Shown piece by piece: positions 5,326-12,833 of a stretch of DNA of 18,934 bases (position 1 is the stretch's first letter; the number at the start of each line of letters is the position of its first letter). The stretch comes from Candidatus Pacearchaeota archaeon ex4484_71. GTDB lineage: Archaea; Nanobdellota; Nanobdellia; Pacearchaeales; GW2011-AR1. The notes under the pieces are model-generated. The model saw only the letters and a program-made list of their open reading frames with translations, made no database searches and was not told the origin of the DNA. The DNA is taken from NCBI GenBank assembly GCA_002254395.1, contig NJDN01000006.1, forward strand, positions 1 to 18,934. Reading direction: 5' to 3'. The translations under genes and the position numbers were made by a program.

Positions 5326-6599
5326 TATTCCCATTTCTCCAGTGCTTTTCTCAATTCTGTATGATCTTTCGCGTACTTCCTTAAAGATATTCCATTTAAA
5401 GTTGCGTCCACCGCTTGCCGCATTGCAATAGCCCCTGCAACCGTCCCGTCAGGATGTCCATGGATTCCTCCTCCAGCTTGTATGACCACATCTACCCCCA
5501 TGAATTTCATTATTTGAGGTACGATCCCAGGATGAACCCCTCCTGAAGCAACTCCGAATACTGGCTTAACTCCAAACCATCTCTGAGACAAATTCTCTTT
5601 TGTTTGGCGAGTAAATTGGTGCTCCATCTCTTCTTCTATATGTAAAACAATGTCTTTTCCCCCAGACATTTTTCCGTAAGCAGTTCCTATGTGAAGCGTG
5701 TCTACGCCCACCATTCTCGCGAACTGGGCTATAACTTCCATAGACATTCCATAAGTCTTATCTCGATCTAACATCGCGTGACCTGCCCGATGAGCATGAA
5801 TTGGCAATTTAGTGTGTTTCCTCGCAGTTTGCAAGGCAGCCCACCCCAAAGTTAAAATATCTAACATTATATAATTCCCCCCATGCTCTTCCACAAATTT
5901 TATCCTCTTCAACATCTCGTCTGTTTCTGCCGTACAATTTACAAGGTAAACCTTTTTTTCTCCTGTTTCTTTTTCCGCCCTTTTACATGCCTTTATTGTT
6001 TTCAAGAATCTGCTCTTAAACTTATTAAAACTTTGAGAGGTTAAATTTTCATCGTCCTTAACAATATCACAGCCTCCCACCCAAGATTCATAGGCTACCT
6101 TTGCATGCTGACTTGATGTTAACCCCACTTTCGGCTTAACAATTGTCCCGACGAGAGGGCGATTATAAACATTCAAATATTTTCTGATACCTCTTATCCC
6201 AAACTGTGGACCCTTAAAAGATTTCAACATTTTTTTAGGAATTTTTATATCTTCCCAATATAATTGTTTTGCAGACTTCATCCCATATATATTCCCTCCT
6301 ATCGATGAAAGAACACAAGGTAAATTGCCCATCTCAAAAAGCTCAATAGGATACGCTATCCTGCAGCGATTTTCCTTTTTATTCAAATAGAAAACTTTTG
6401 GTGAAAGAGTTTTTCCAATTTTCTTGTTCATAGTTTTTACGTCCGTCCATGTTCCAACACTACTCTCTCCCGCAGTGATAGAACATATTTCTCGGAAAGT
6501 AAATCCTTTAGAAGGAACTATTTTAAACTGACATATAACATCTGTCGACTTCGGTTTATACTTTAAATCAACAAAACTATCGTAGTGTATTTTAGTCAT
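5325..6599 (-). CDS. rbcL: Form III ribulose-1,5-bisphosphate carboxylase/oxygenase
   Basis: 424 residues, typical for archaeal form III. It converts RuBP plus CO2 to two 3-phosphoglycerates, in archaea mainly as the last step of AMP/nucleoside salvage. Active-site residues, by alignment to spinach numbering: Glu45 and Thr50-Trp51 (E60, T65-W66), Asn103 (N123), Lys155 and Lys157 in GTIVKPKVGL (K175, K177), carbamylated Lys181 with Asp183-Glu184 in VKDDEN (K201, D203, E204), His270-Arg271 in HAHRAGH (H294, R295), His303 (H327), loop-6 Lys310 in GKMSGG (K334), Ser352 in ASGGVHPG (S379), and Gly376-378 in QAGGGIHGHP. All are present, so the enzyme looks active. GVHPG is a form III signature. A strong GGAGGTGA ribosome-binding site precedes the ATG. 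The partner AMP phosphorylase lies 7.8 kb away at 14383-15603; the isomerase is not seen. Confidence 0.97.
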   Translation of the reverse strand: MTKIHYDSFVDLKYKPKSTDVICQFKIVPSKGFTFREICSITAGESSVGTWTDVKTMNKKIGKTLSPKVFYLNKKENRCRIAYPIELFEMGNLPCVLSSIGGNIYGMKSAKQLYWEDIKIPKKMLKSFKGPQFGIRGIRKYLNVYNRPLVGTIVKPKVGLTSSQHAKVAYESWVGGCDIVKDDENLTSQSFNKFKSRFLKTIKACKRAEKETGEKKVYLVNCTAETDEMLKRIKFVEEHGGNYIMLDILTLGWAALQTARKHTKLPIHAHRAGHAMLDRDKTYGMSMEVIAQFARMVGVDTLHIGTAYGKMSGGKDIVLHIEEEMEHQFTRQTKENLSQRWFGVKPVFGVASGGVHPGIVPQIMKFMGVDVVIQAGGGIHGHPDGTVAGAIAMRQAVDATLNGISLRKYAKDHTELRKALEKWE

Positions 6600-6602
6600 T
6601 CT

Positions 6603-6610
6603 TCACCTCC
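6603..6610 (-). promoter_or_regulatory. Strong Shine-Dalgarno site of rbcL
   Basis: GGAGGTGA, a full complement of the 16S rRNA 3' end, lies 3 nt before the rbcL ATG. Most single genes nearby look leaderless, so this gene stands out as set for efficient leadered translation. An AT-rich TATA-like stretch (about 6630-6646) lies upstream. Confidence 0.7.
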
Positions 6611-6654
6611 CCACCAGAAAAGAAAAATAGATTTAAAAATATATCTAACTCTGG

Positions 6655-7968
6655 CTATATTTTCTTTATTTTCCAACCATCTTTAGAATCCTCTACAGAA
6701 TATCCTCTTTTGCTAATTTCTGCTCGCAGTTTATCTGCAAGGTTCCAGTCTTTACTGGCTCGCGCTTGTTCTCTCTTTTCTGCGAGATCTTTTATCTCGA
6801 GAGGTATCTCTAGCTCTTCCCTCTCGAGCAAGCCCATATTGAATACCTCTTCTATCTTCTTTATTGTACCAAGCCTTCCTTGTGCATTTTTATCCCTCGC
6901 TAGTTTCCACAACACCTGCAATGCCCGAGGAGTATTTAGGTCATCATCCATTGCTTCTTCAAATTCTTTCAAATATTCTTTGTTCTCTTTTCCATCGTCC
7001 TCAATCTCTAAAACCAGATTCTTCAACCTATTATAAGAATTTTGAGATAAACTTAAAGAATCTTTACTAAAATCAAGAGGTTTACGATAATGATTGGATA
7101 TTACAAGATATCTTATCACATTCCCAGAATACTCTTCTAACAAATCTTTTATAGATTTAAAATTACCGAGAGATTTTGACATCTTTACATTATCTACATT
7201 GACCATTCCGTTATGGACCCAATAATTAGCTAGCTCTTTTCCATAAGCTGCTTCTGATTGCGCAATCTCATCCTCATGATGGGGGAAGATAAGATCTTGT
7301 CCTCCTCCATGAATATCTAGAGGTAGCCCCAATATCGATTCAGACATGGCAGAACATTCTATGTGCCATCCCGGCCTTCCTTTTCCCCAAGGACTATCCC
7401 AACTAGGCTCTCCAGGCTTAGAAAATTTCCATAGAACAAAATCATTGTTCTTTTTATCTTTTATCCTATTCCCCACTCTTAGTCCTTCTAGTTTCTGCTT
7501 CGATAATTTTCCGTAGTCTTTGAACTTAGAGATGTTATAATAAACCCCGTCTTCTAAAGTATAAGTATATCCCTTTGATTCCAATTTTTTTATAAGGTCT
7601 ATCATCTGTTGCACATACTTTGTTGCAAAAGGTTGTACGTCCGGCTTCAAAACCCCTAAGGAAGAATAATCTTTTTTATGTGCTTCAAAATTCCTTTTTG
7701 TCAAAACATCTATCCCTATGCCCAACTCATTTGCTTTATTAATTATTTTATCTTCAATATCTGTAACATTTGAAACAAATTTTACTTTATACCCAAGGTA
7801 GATGAGATATCTCCTAAGAATATCAAAAGAAATCTGAGAACGCGCGTGTCCGAGATGAGGGATATCATTTACGGTTGGTCCGCAAACATACATGCGCACT
7901 TCTTCCTTGTGAACTGGTTTAAAAACTTCTTTCTTTCTGGAAATTGTGTTATACAACTTTAAAACCAT
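6655..7968 (-). CDS. cysS: Cysteinyl-tRNA synthetase
   Basis: 437 residues; charges tRNA-Cys with cysteine. Class I motifs: the HIGH equivalent is HLGH (38-41) in CGPTVNDIPHLGHAR, and the KMSKS loop is KMSKSLGNF (262-270). The zinc ligands expected for the family are Cys29, Cys205 (HIECSAMS), His230 and Glu234 (PHHEDEIAQSEA). The DALR/anticodon-binding region follows, ending EKREQARASKDWNLADKLRAEISKRGY, the family's usual C-terminal helix. It is slightly shorter than bacterial CysRS (about 460). A TTTTTTAAA box about 26 bp before the ATG suggests a leaderless mRNA. The rbcL gene follows 55 bp downstream with its own ribosome-binding site. Confidence 0.97.
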   Translation of the reverse strand: MVLKLYNTISRKKEVFKPVHKEEVRMYVCGPTVNDIPHLGHARSQISFDILRRYLIYLGYKVKFVSNVTDIEDKIINKANELGIGIDVLTKRNFEAHKKDYSSLGVLKPDVQPFATKYVQQMIDLIKKLESKGYTYTLEDGVYYNISKFKDYGKLSKQKLEGLRVGNRIKDKKNNDFVLWKFSKPGEPSWDSPWGKGRPGWHIECSAMSESILGLPLDIHGGGQDLIFPHHEDEIAQSEAAYGKELANYWVHNGMVNVDNVKMSKSLGNFKSIKDLLEEYSGNVIRYLVISNHYRKPLDFSKDSLSLSQNSYNRLKNLVLEIEDDGKENKEYLKEFEEAMDDDLNTPRALQVLWKLARDKNAQGRLGTIKKIEEVFNMGLLEREELEIPLEIKDLAEKREQARASKDWNLADKLRAEISKRGYSVEDSKDGWKIKKI

Positions 7969-7989
7969 AAAATATCAAGGATTGCTCCA

Positions 7990-7998
7990 TTTAAAAAA
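7990..7998 (-). promoter_or_regulatory. TATA-like box of cysS
   Basis: TTTTTTAAA on the minus strand is about 26 bp before the cysS ATG, inside the 39-bp gap to the upstream pilin-like gene, consistent with a leaderless transcript. Confidence 0.45.
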
Positions 7999-8007
7999 TT
8001 AAGGAAC

Positions 8008-8574
8008 CTACCTTATCTGAAGATCTATGCTTATACTTTGGGCATTATCTTCGAGACCATCTCGGTATATCGTAAGATCGTACCTTAAAAGACACAAAGG
8101 AACTTCCTTTGGAATATCAAACTTTACCAAAACCGCGTTGTCCAAAACCTGGCCAGATCCTAGCTTCCCCCCTCCTGAAGGAACCCTTCCTGCCCCTCCT
8201 AATGCAATCAAACCATTCGCTTCATCTTCCGTTAGAGAACAAGAAGAAGGAATTGAAGAAACCTCCACCCTATAATCGTAATAGTGTGAGGCTCGATCAG
8301 TATTCTTTATAGAGAAACCAAAGCCCCCGGTTTCTCCTTGCTTAATAGAAATCTCTCTAGAATTTGGGTAAACAACCAGGCTCTTTCCTTCCTGCGTAAA
8401 GAGTTTGTTTATCTCATTTTGTACTTGTGTATCTATTTGATCTATTGCTTTATTCCCCGTTCCGAAGATCTTTTGGACAAAGAAAATACCCAAAACAAGA
8501 ACAACCACAAGTAAGATAATGGTCACTATTGTACCCATACTCATCTCCATAGCTGCTCTCTTGTTCCTTATCAT
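8008..8574 (-). CDS. Pilin-like single-span exported protein
   Basis: 188 residues. The N-terminus MIRNKRAAMEMSMGTIVTIILLVVVLVLGIFFV has a basic start, an A-(M)-E-M-S element and one long hydrophobic segment, resembling archaeal type IV pilin-like or H-domain proteins that are processed before the hydrophobic segment. Residues 35-60 are probably helical; the rest looks like a beta-rich external domain with a Gly-rich loop (LGGAGRVPSGGGKLGSG) and two cysteines (SSCSL, PLCLL) that could form a disulfide. It follows the small membrane protein at 8582-8860 by 7 bp, so they form an operon. No precise family is recognised; surface location is an inference. Confidence 0.62.
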   Translation of the reverse strand: MIRNKRAAMEMSMGTIVTIILLVVVLVLGIFFVQKIFGTGNKAIDQIDTQVQNEINKLFTQEGKSLVVYPNSREISIKQGETGGFGFSIKNTDRASHYYDYRVEVSSIPSSCSLTEDEANGLIALGGAGRVPSGGGKLGSGQVLDNAVLVKFDIPKEVPLCLLRYDLTIYRDGLEDNAQSISIDLQIR

Positions 8575-8581
8575 TGTGAAA

Positions 8582-8860
8582 TTATCTCAATCCAAAAATA
8601 CCTGCAAATTGAGAACTCTTGAAAGTTAATATCAGTGTTAACGCAAACAATACCGCGCTTAACACCAATGCAACCCAGTTTATTCTCTTGGCCTTTTTGG
8701 ATAAAACTGTCTTTTGTCTATATGAAAAAACAAGTCCAATGACTCCGAAAACAAGACCTAACAATGGAGAAAAGATTGCTTCTACAATTGCAATAACTCC
8801 CACTACAAACGCAGGAACCTCGAAATTGATCTTCTCTTTTTTCACCATCTTTTTCTTCAT
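8582..8860 (-). CDS. Small multi-span membrane protein (DUF4190-like pattern)
   Basis: 92 residues. A Lys-rich N-terminus (MKKKMVKKEKI) precedes hydrophobic segments at about residues 14-28, 30-46 and 60-79; the first two may act as a hairpin (FVVGVIAIVEAIFSPLLGLVFGVIGLVFSYRQ). Between the second and third lies a basic loop (KKAKR). The order of Gly-rich hydrophobic repeats resembles DUF4190-type small membrane proteins, but this is a weak match. It heads the two-gene operon with the pilin-like gene. A TTTTATAAAG box lies about 29 bp before the ATG. Function unknown. Confidence 0.6.
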   Translation of the reverse strand: MKKKMVKKEKINFEVPAFVVGVIAIVEAIFSPLLGLVFGVIGLVFSYRQKTVLSKKAKRINWVALVLSAVLFALTLILTFKSSQFAGIFGLR

Positions 8861-8883
8861 ATACGAGACTTAGGGAAGAACTC

Positions 8884-8893
8884 TTTATAAAAT
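8884..8893 (-). promoter_or_regulatory. TATA box of the 8860-8008 operon
   Basis: TTTTATAAAG on the minus strand is about 29 bp before the ATG at 8860, between that gene and tRNA-Phe. Confidence 0.5.
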
Positions 8894-8910
8894 TTATGCA
8901 AATCAATAAA

Positions 8911-8982
8911 TGGGCTAGGAGGGACTCGAACCCTCGACACCTAGATCTTCAGTCTAGTGCTCTCCCCCTGAGCTACTAGCCC
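8911..8982 (-). tRNA. tRNA-Phe (GAA)
   Basis: 72 nt with a full cloverleaf. The acceptor stem is GGGCTAG/CTAGCCC with discriminator A. The anticodon stem CTAGA/TCTAG holds the loop CTGAAGA, giving anticodon GAA. The T arm is GAGGG TTCGAGT CCCTC. No intron; CCA is not encoded (TTT follows the discriminator). Confidence 0.97.
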
Positions 8983-9005
8983 AATAGATTTTAGATGAAG
9001 AAGAG

Positions 9006-9017
9006 TTTTTTAAATGT
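9006..9017 (-). promoter_or_regulatory. TATA-like box for tRNA-Phe
   Basis: CATTTAAAAAAC on the minus strand is about 30 bp before the tRNA 5' end and sits between the RNase P RNA 3' end and the tRNA, so the two RNAs can be transcribed separately. Confidence 0.45.
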
Positions 9018-9030
9018 TTAGAAAGAAAAA

Positions 9031-9320
9031 GTAAGTCGGAAATAGGCCACCTTCTGTCGAACTTCGCCATTGCTGACAAACAGTTCGCGTTAACATTCCA
9101 CTTTGCGGCTTAGCCTTGCACCAGCCAAGATGCTCGTTCCACCGTAACTAAATACGCTCGTCTCTATACCAGAGCTACCCCTCGCGAGGCCCGAGATTTC
9201 CTCGGTGGCTTTTTCCCATTGTGATGGGGGTGGGCGGACCTTCCTCAGAGTTTAGAAACCATATCTTTGGCCCCTTGGCAATTTAATACCAAAACTCCGG
9301 AGTTAACTATCCGACTTACT
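9031..9320 (-). ncRNA. rnpB: RNase P RNA
   Basis: 290 nt. The catalytic RNA that cuts tRNA 5' leaders. Ends pair as a 10-bp P1 helix, AGTAAGTCGG (9320-9311) with CCGACTTACT (9040-9031). Conserved region I is GAGGAAGGTCCGCCC (9246-9232) and conserved region V is ACAGAAGGTGGCCTA (9058-9044). They pair as helix P4: AGG with CCT, then the universal bulged U, then CCGCC with GGTGG (one G-U). A GGTGCAAGGCTAA segment (about 9122-9110) fits conserved region IV. The usual region I/V sequences are GAGGAAAGUCC and GGCUUA, so one A-U pair is G-C here. Its TATA-like box lies about 24 bp upstream; tRNA-Phe follows on the same strand. Confidence 0.93.
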
Positions 9321-9340
9321 AGAAATGTAAAAATTCTTGC

Positions 9341-9350
9341 ATTTTTAAGG
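9341..9350 (-). promoter_or_regulatory. TATA-like box for RNase P RNA
   Basis: CCTTAAAAAT on the minus strand is centred about 24 bp before the RNase P RNA 5' end at 9320. It lies back to back with the glmS promoter in a 95-bp divergent gap. Confidence 0.5.
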
Positions 9351-9381
9351 CTATCTATCCTTATGTTGTTCTGAAATACAG

Positions 9382-9390
9382 ATATAAATA
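9382..9390 (+). promoter_or_regulatory. TATA box of glmS
   Basis: ATATAAATA, followed by more AT-rich sequence, is about 30 bp before the glmS ATG at 9416. This suggests a leader of only a few nt. Confidence 0.5.
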
Positions 9391-9415
9391 TATAGATAAA
9401 ATCTCTCCGCAGAAC

Positions 9416-11215
9416 ATGTGTGGAATAATAGGATACATTGGAGAAAGAAACGCAAGGGAAGTTATTTTGGAAGGTTTGAAAAAATTAGAATACAGAGGAT
9501 ATGATAGCGCAGGAATATCTATCATCTCAAAGAATTCTCTAAAGACCGTAAAAAAAGTTGGAAGGATAAAAGAATTAGAAAAAGACAAAAAGGTGAAAGA
9601 TCTCTTTGGGAAGATAGGCATTGGACACACAAGATGGGCAACCCATGGAAAACCTAGTGAGAAAAATTCCCATCCCCACCTAGACTGCAAGAAAAAAATT
9701 GCAATTGTGCACAATGGAATAATAGAAAATTACCAGTCCCTGAAAAAACTTCTGATTTCCGAAAAACACAAATTTAATTCAGACACAGACTCTGAAATAA
9801 TTTCACACCTAATTGAAAAATTCTACGAAGACAACCTAGAAGAAGCAGTTATAAAAGCTCTAAGATTGTTGGAAGGAACGTTTGGACTAGCAGTAATATC
9901 CAAAGATAAAGAAGAGGTAATCGCCGCAAAAAGAGGATCTCCATTAGTAATAGGAATTGGAAAAAATGAAAAAATAATTTCTTCTGATGTTGCAGCAGTG
10001 TTGAAATATACGGATAAAGTGATATACCTAAAGGATGATGAGGTCGCTGTAGTCCATAAAAAAACGGTGCTCATAAGAAAAATAAATGGGCAAAAAGTGG
10101 ACCCAAAAATTCACAAAATAAAATGGGACATAAAAAGCATGGAAAAAGGAAGATTTAAACATTTTATGCTTAAAGAAATCTTTGAACAACCCGAAACAAT
10201 AAGAAATGCCCTCAGAGGAAGATTGAGCAGGTCGAAAATAAAAATTCTCGACGAGAAGAACGTAAGAGATATAAAAAGGATAATACTTACTGCTTGTGGA
10301 ACTAGTTGGCATTCCGCATTAATTGGAAAATACCTTATTGAAAGGATTGCAAAAATACCTGTGGAAGTAGATTATGCGTCCGAATTTAGGTATAGAAAAC
10401 CTCTCATTTTGGAGGGAGACCTCCTGGTTGCTATTTCTCAATCTGGTGAAACCGCGGATACACTTGCAGCAATAAGAGAAGCTAAAAAACTAGGGGCTTC
10501 AACTATGGGAATTGTTAACGTTGTGGGATCTACAATATCTCGTGAAGTAGACTTTGGAATTTACCTCCACGCAGGCCCTGAAACAGGAGTAGCTTCAACA
10601 AAAGCATTTACATCTCAAGTAACAGCTCTTCTTCTGTTCTCACTATTCCTCGCGCAAACAAGAAGTATAAGAATCCCTTGCAAAACAATATCCGAATTAA
10701 AAAAACTCCCAAAAAAGGTGAAAGATGTGCTTAAGAACTCAAAAAAAATAAGAGAGATATCGAAGTCATTCAAGGACTCAAAAAACTTTTTGTATTTTGG
10801 AAGGGGAATAAATTTCCCTGTCGCACTCGAGGGAGCTCTTAAATTGAAAGAGATTTCATACATTCACGCAGAAGGATATCCTGCTGCGGAAATGAAACAT
10901 GGCCCGATAGCACTGATTGATAAAGAAATGCCGGTGGTTTTTGTTGCGACAAAGAGTGAGCTTTCAAAAAAGATTGTTAGCAACATTGAGGAAGTCAAAA
11001 GCAGAGGGGGGAGAATAATAATTATAACAAACCCAAAAAATAAGGAATTAAAAAAATTCGCAGAATATGTGATTGAAGTCCCTTCTACAGATGAAGCAAT
11101 TTCACCAATAATAAACGTTATCGCACTCCAACTGTTAGCATACCATATCGCGGATTTAAAAAACCTTGACGTTGACAAACCCCGAAACCTTGCCAAATCC
11201 GTTACTGTAGAATAA
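9416..11215 (+). CDS. glmS: Glutamine-fructose-6-phosphate aminotransferase (isomerizing)
   Basis: 599 residues, standard length. It makes glucosamine-6-phosphate from fructose-6-phosphate and glutamine, the first step to UDP-GlcNAc for glycans and glycoproteins. The N-terminal class II glutaminase begins MCGIIGYIG with the nucleophile Cys exposed after Met removal, and has RGYDSAG, HTRWATHGKP and HNGIIENY. Two SIS sugar-isomerase domains follow: one with ACGTSWHSA and ISQSGETADT, the other with GRGINFPVALEGALKLKE and AEMKHGPIALI. The C-terminal tail VDKPRNLAKSVTVE is the family's conserved end that closes the active site. The TATA box of the L1 operon begins 5 bp after its stop. Confidence 0.98.
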   Translation: MCGIIGYIGERNAREVILEGLKKLEYRGYDSAGISIISKNSLKTVKKVGRIKELEKDKKVKDLFGKIGIGHTRWATHGKPSEKNSHPHLDCKKKIAIVHNGIIENYQSLKKLLISEKHKFNSDTDSEIISHLIEKFYEDNLEEAVIKALRLLEGTFGLAVISKDKEEVIAAKRGSPLVIGIGKNEKIISSDVAAVLKYTDKVIYLKDDEVAVVHKKTVLIRKINGQKVDPKIHKIKWDIKSMEKGRFKHFMLKEIFEQPETIRNALRGRLSRSKIKILDEKNVRDIKRIILTACGTSWHSALIGKYLIERIAKIPVEVDYASEFRYRKPLILEGDLLVAISQSGETADTLAAIREAKKLGASTMGIVNVVGSTISREVDFGIYLHAGPETGVASTKAFTSQVTALLLFSLFLAQTRSIRIPCKTISELKKLPKKVKDVLKNSKKIREISKSFKDSKNFLYFGRGINFPVALEGALKLKEISYIHAEGYPAAEMKHGPIALIDKEMPVVFVATKSELSKKIVSNIEEVKSRGGRIIIITNPKNKELKKFAEYVIEVPSTDEAISPIINVIALQLLAYHIADLKNLDVDKPRNLAKSVTVE

Positions 11216-11219
11216 GAAG

Positions 11220-11228
11220 TTTTATAAA
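11220..11228 (+). promoter_or_regulatory. TATA box of the L1-L10-L12 operon
   Basis: TTTTATAAA begins 5 bp after the glmS stop. An RNA start about 25 bp downstream (near 11251) would give a leader of about 65 nt, long for this window, and would include the hairpin at 11260-11306. Confidence 0.5.
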
Positions 11229-11259
11229 CCCCTTTTTAATTGAAAGATTATCCAATTGA

Positions 11260-11306
11260 CTACATCGTCGAACCCCTTTTTTTCTGGGATCAGACGCGTA
11301 ATGTAG
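11260..11306 (+). promoter_or_regulatory. Leader hairpin before rpl1, candidate L1 autoregulatory site
   Basis: CTACAT (11260-11265) pairs with ATGTAG (11301-11306), CGTC (11266-11269) with GACG (11293-11296), leaving CGTA as a one-sided internal loop. Further in, CCC pairs with GGG (11286-11288) around a T-rich loop. The last stem base abuts the AGGAGG ribosome-binding site (11305-11310), 5 nt before the rpl1 ATG. Archaeal L1 is known to repress its own operon by binding an rRNA-like hairpin with an asymmetric loop near its mRNA start. The structure is seen; the regulatory role is inference. Confidence 0.45.
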
Positions 11307-11315
11307 GAGGAAAAA

Positions 11316-11948
11316 ATGACAGAATTTGAGAGTAAAATAAAAAGTGCAATAGAGGAACTTAAAAGTTCTAAAAAAAGGAAATTTGACCAAACAGTAGATC
11401 TAGTTGTAAATCTACAAAAATTCGACGTGAGAAAAAACCCTCTTAATTTATTCCTAAAAATCCCATACAAAATAAAAGACAAAAAAGTAGCAGCATTCTT
11501 AGAATCTAAGAGCACACATGTTGACACAATTACTTTTGATGAATTTAAGAAATATAACAATAAGAAAAAACTGAAAGACTTAGTAAAAAAGTATGATTTT
11601 TTCATAGCGCAAGCAAGTTTAATGCCAAAGGTTGCAACAACTTTTGGTAGGGTTTTGGGCCCTGCAGGAAAGATGCCCTCCCCTCAACTGGGAATAATCT
11701 TAAATGCAGATGAAAAGTCGATAAACGAGATAAAGGAGAAAGTAAACAATAGCGTAAAAATAAAAATAAAAGAAGCAAGTATAAAGCTTGCTGTTGGAAA
11801 GGAAAGCATGCCAAATGAAGAAATCTTTGAGAATATAAATACAATTTACAAAGAAATAATAAAAGCACTCCCAAGAAATAAAGAGAACGTAAAAAATATT
11901 GAATTAAAACTGACAATGTCAAAACCTGTCAAAATAAATGTAAGATGA
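11316..11948 (+). CDS. rpl1: Ribosomal protein L1
   Basis: 210 residues, usual archaeal length. L1 forms the mobile stalk beside the E site that helps release deacylated tRNA. The signature FGRVLGPAGKMPSPQLGIILNAD is complete, as are KRKFDQTVDLVVNLQKFD and the end LKLTMSKPVKINV. An AGGAGG ribosome-binding site lies 5 nt before the ATG. The stop overlaps the L10 start as ATGA, so L1 and L10 are translationally coupled. Archaeal operons usually read L11-L1-L10-L12; L11 is not here and glmS stands in its place. Confidence 0.97.
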   Translation: MTEFESKIKSAIEELKSSKKRKFDQTVDLVVNLQKFDVRKNPLNLFLKIPYKIKDKKVAAFLESKSTHVDTITFDEFKKYNNKKKLKDLVKKYDFFIAQASLMPKVATTFGRVLGPAGKMPSPQLGIILNADEKSINEIKEKVNNSVKIKIKEASIKLAVGKESMPNEEIFENINTIYKEIIKALPRNKENVKNIELKLTMSKPVKINVR

Positions 11949-12832
11949 AACCAAAAGCAGTATCGAATATTCCGAGTAAGAAATTAGAAATGGTAAAAGA
12001 TTTGAAGAATCTTTTCTCTAATAAAAAAACAATACTTATATCATCAATAAAAAACATTCCTGCGTCCCAATTTCAGGAGATTTCTAAAAAACTTAGAGGA
12101 AAGGCGCTTGTGCGAGTTCCAAAGAAAAGTCTTTTGTTCAGAGCAATCGAGGAAACAAAAAATCAGAAAATAATTGACTTAAAAGAGAATATAGATGAAA
12201 GCTTCGCGCTTTTATTCTCGGATTTAGATTCATTTGATTTGGCAAGCGAGTTAATAAAAAATAAAACTCCTGCTAGAGCGAAAGCGGGGCAAGAAGCTCC
12301 AACAGATATTGAAATTCCTGCTGGGCCAACAGACCTTGTTCCAGGACCAGCAATAAGTGAACTTGGAGCTCTAGGAATCCAAATACAGATCAAGGACGGA
12401 AAGATAGAGATAAAAGAACCAAAAGTCATAGCAAAAGAAGGTGAGAAGATCTCCCAGGGTGCCGCAGAAATAATGGGAAAATTAGACATCAAACCTTTTT
12501 CAATAGGTTTTTCCCCTTTGGTTGCTTTGGATCTTGAGAAGAACGTACTCTACACAGAAATAAATATAGACGAAGAAAAAGCTGTTTCAGATCTTAAGGA
12601 AGCATTTGCAAGAGCAGTTCCTTTTGCTGTTGAAGTAGGATATAGTTGTGAAGATACTATAAGATTCCTTTTAGGAAAAGCAGGATTACACGAGAAGATT
12701 ATAGAGAATTTATCCAAAGAAGAAAAACTTGAAGAAGAAAAGAAAGAAGAAACCAAGGAAGAAAAAGAGGAAACTCAAACTCCAACAGAAAATGAAGATG
12801 AACAAAAAAGTTCTGATGGAGAGGAAAAATAA
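11945..12832 (+). CDS. rpl10: Ribosomal protein L10 (P0-type)
   Basis: 295 residues. P0 anchors L12 dimers on the large subunit to form the stalk that recruits GTPase factors. The rRNA-binding N-terminal domain (about 1-100) has VRVPKKSLLFRAIEE, the insertion domain contains PAGPTDLVPGPAISELGALGIQIQ, and the helical spine that binds L12 follows, with AVPFAVEVGYSCEDTIRFLLGKAGL. The last 40 residues are a Glu/Lys-rich linker ending DEQKSSDGEEK; no terminal LFG-type factor-binding motif is present, unlike L12. The ATG overlaps the L1 stop. L12 starts one base after its stop. Confidence 0.97.
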   Translation: MKPKAVSNIPSKKLEMVKDLKNLFSNKKTILISSIKNIPASQFQEISKKLRGKALVRVPKKSLLFRAIEETKNQKIIDLKENIDESFALLFSDLDSFDLASELIKNKTPARAKAGQEAPTDIEIPAGPTDLVPGPAISELGALGIQIQIKDGKIEIKEPKVIAKEGEKISQGAAEIMGKLDIKPFSIGFSPLVALDLEKNVLYTEINIDEEKAVSDLKEAFARAVPFAVEVGYSCEDTIRFLLGKAGLHEKIIENLSKEEKLEEEKKEETKEEKEETQTPTENEDEQKSSDGEEK

Positions 12833-12833
12833 A

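Noticed and set aside
9001..9415. Gap between tRNA-Phe and glmS as a possible unannotated protein region
   Set aside because: It is filled by RNase P RNA and two divergent promoters; frames over it are interrupted and lack protein features.
12729..12833. Extension of L12 into a Lys-rich N-terminus
   Set aside because: It is only the +1 reading of the purine-rich L10 tail; L12 proteins begin MEYVYAA, preceded here by a ribosome-binding site.
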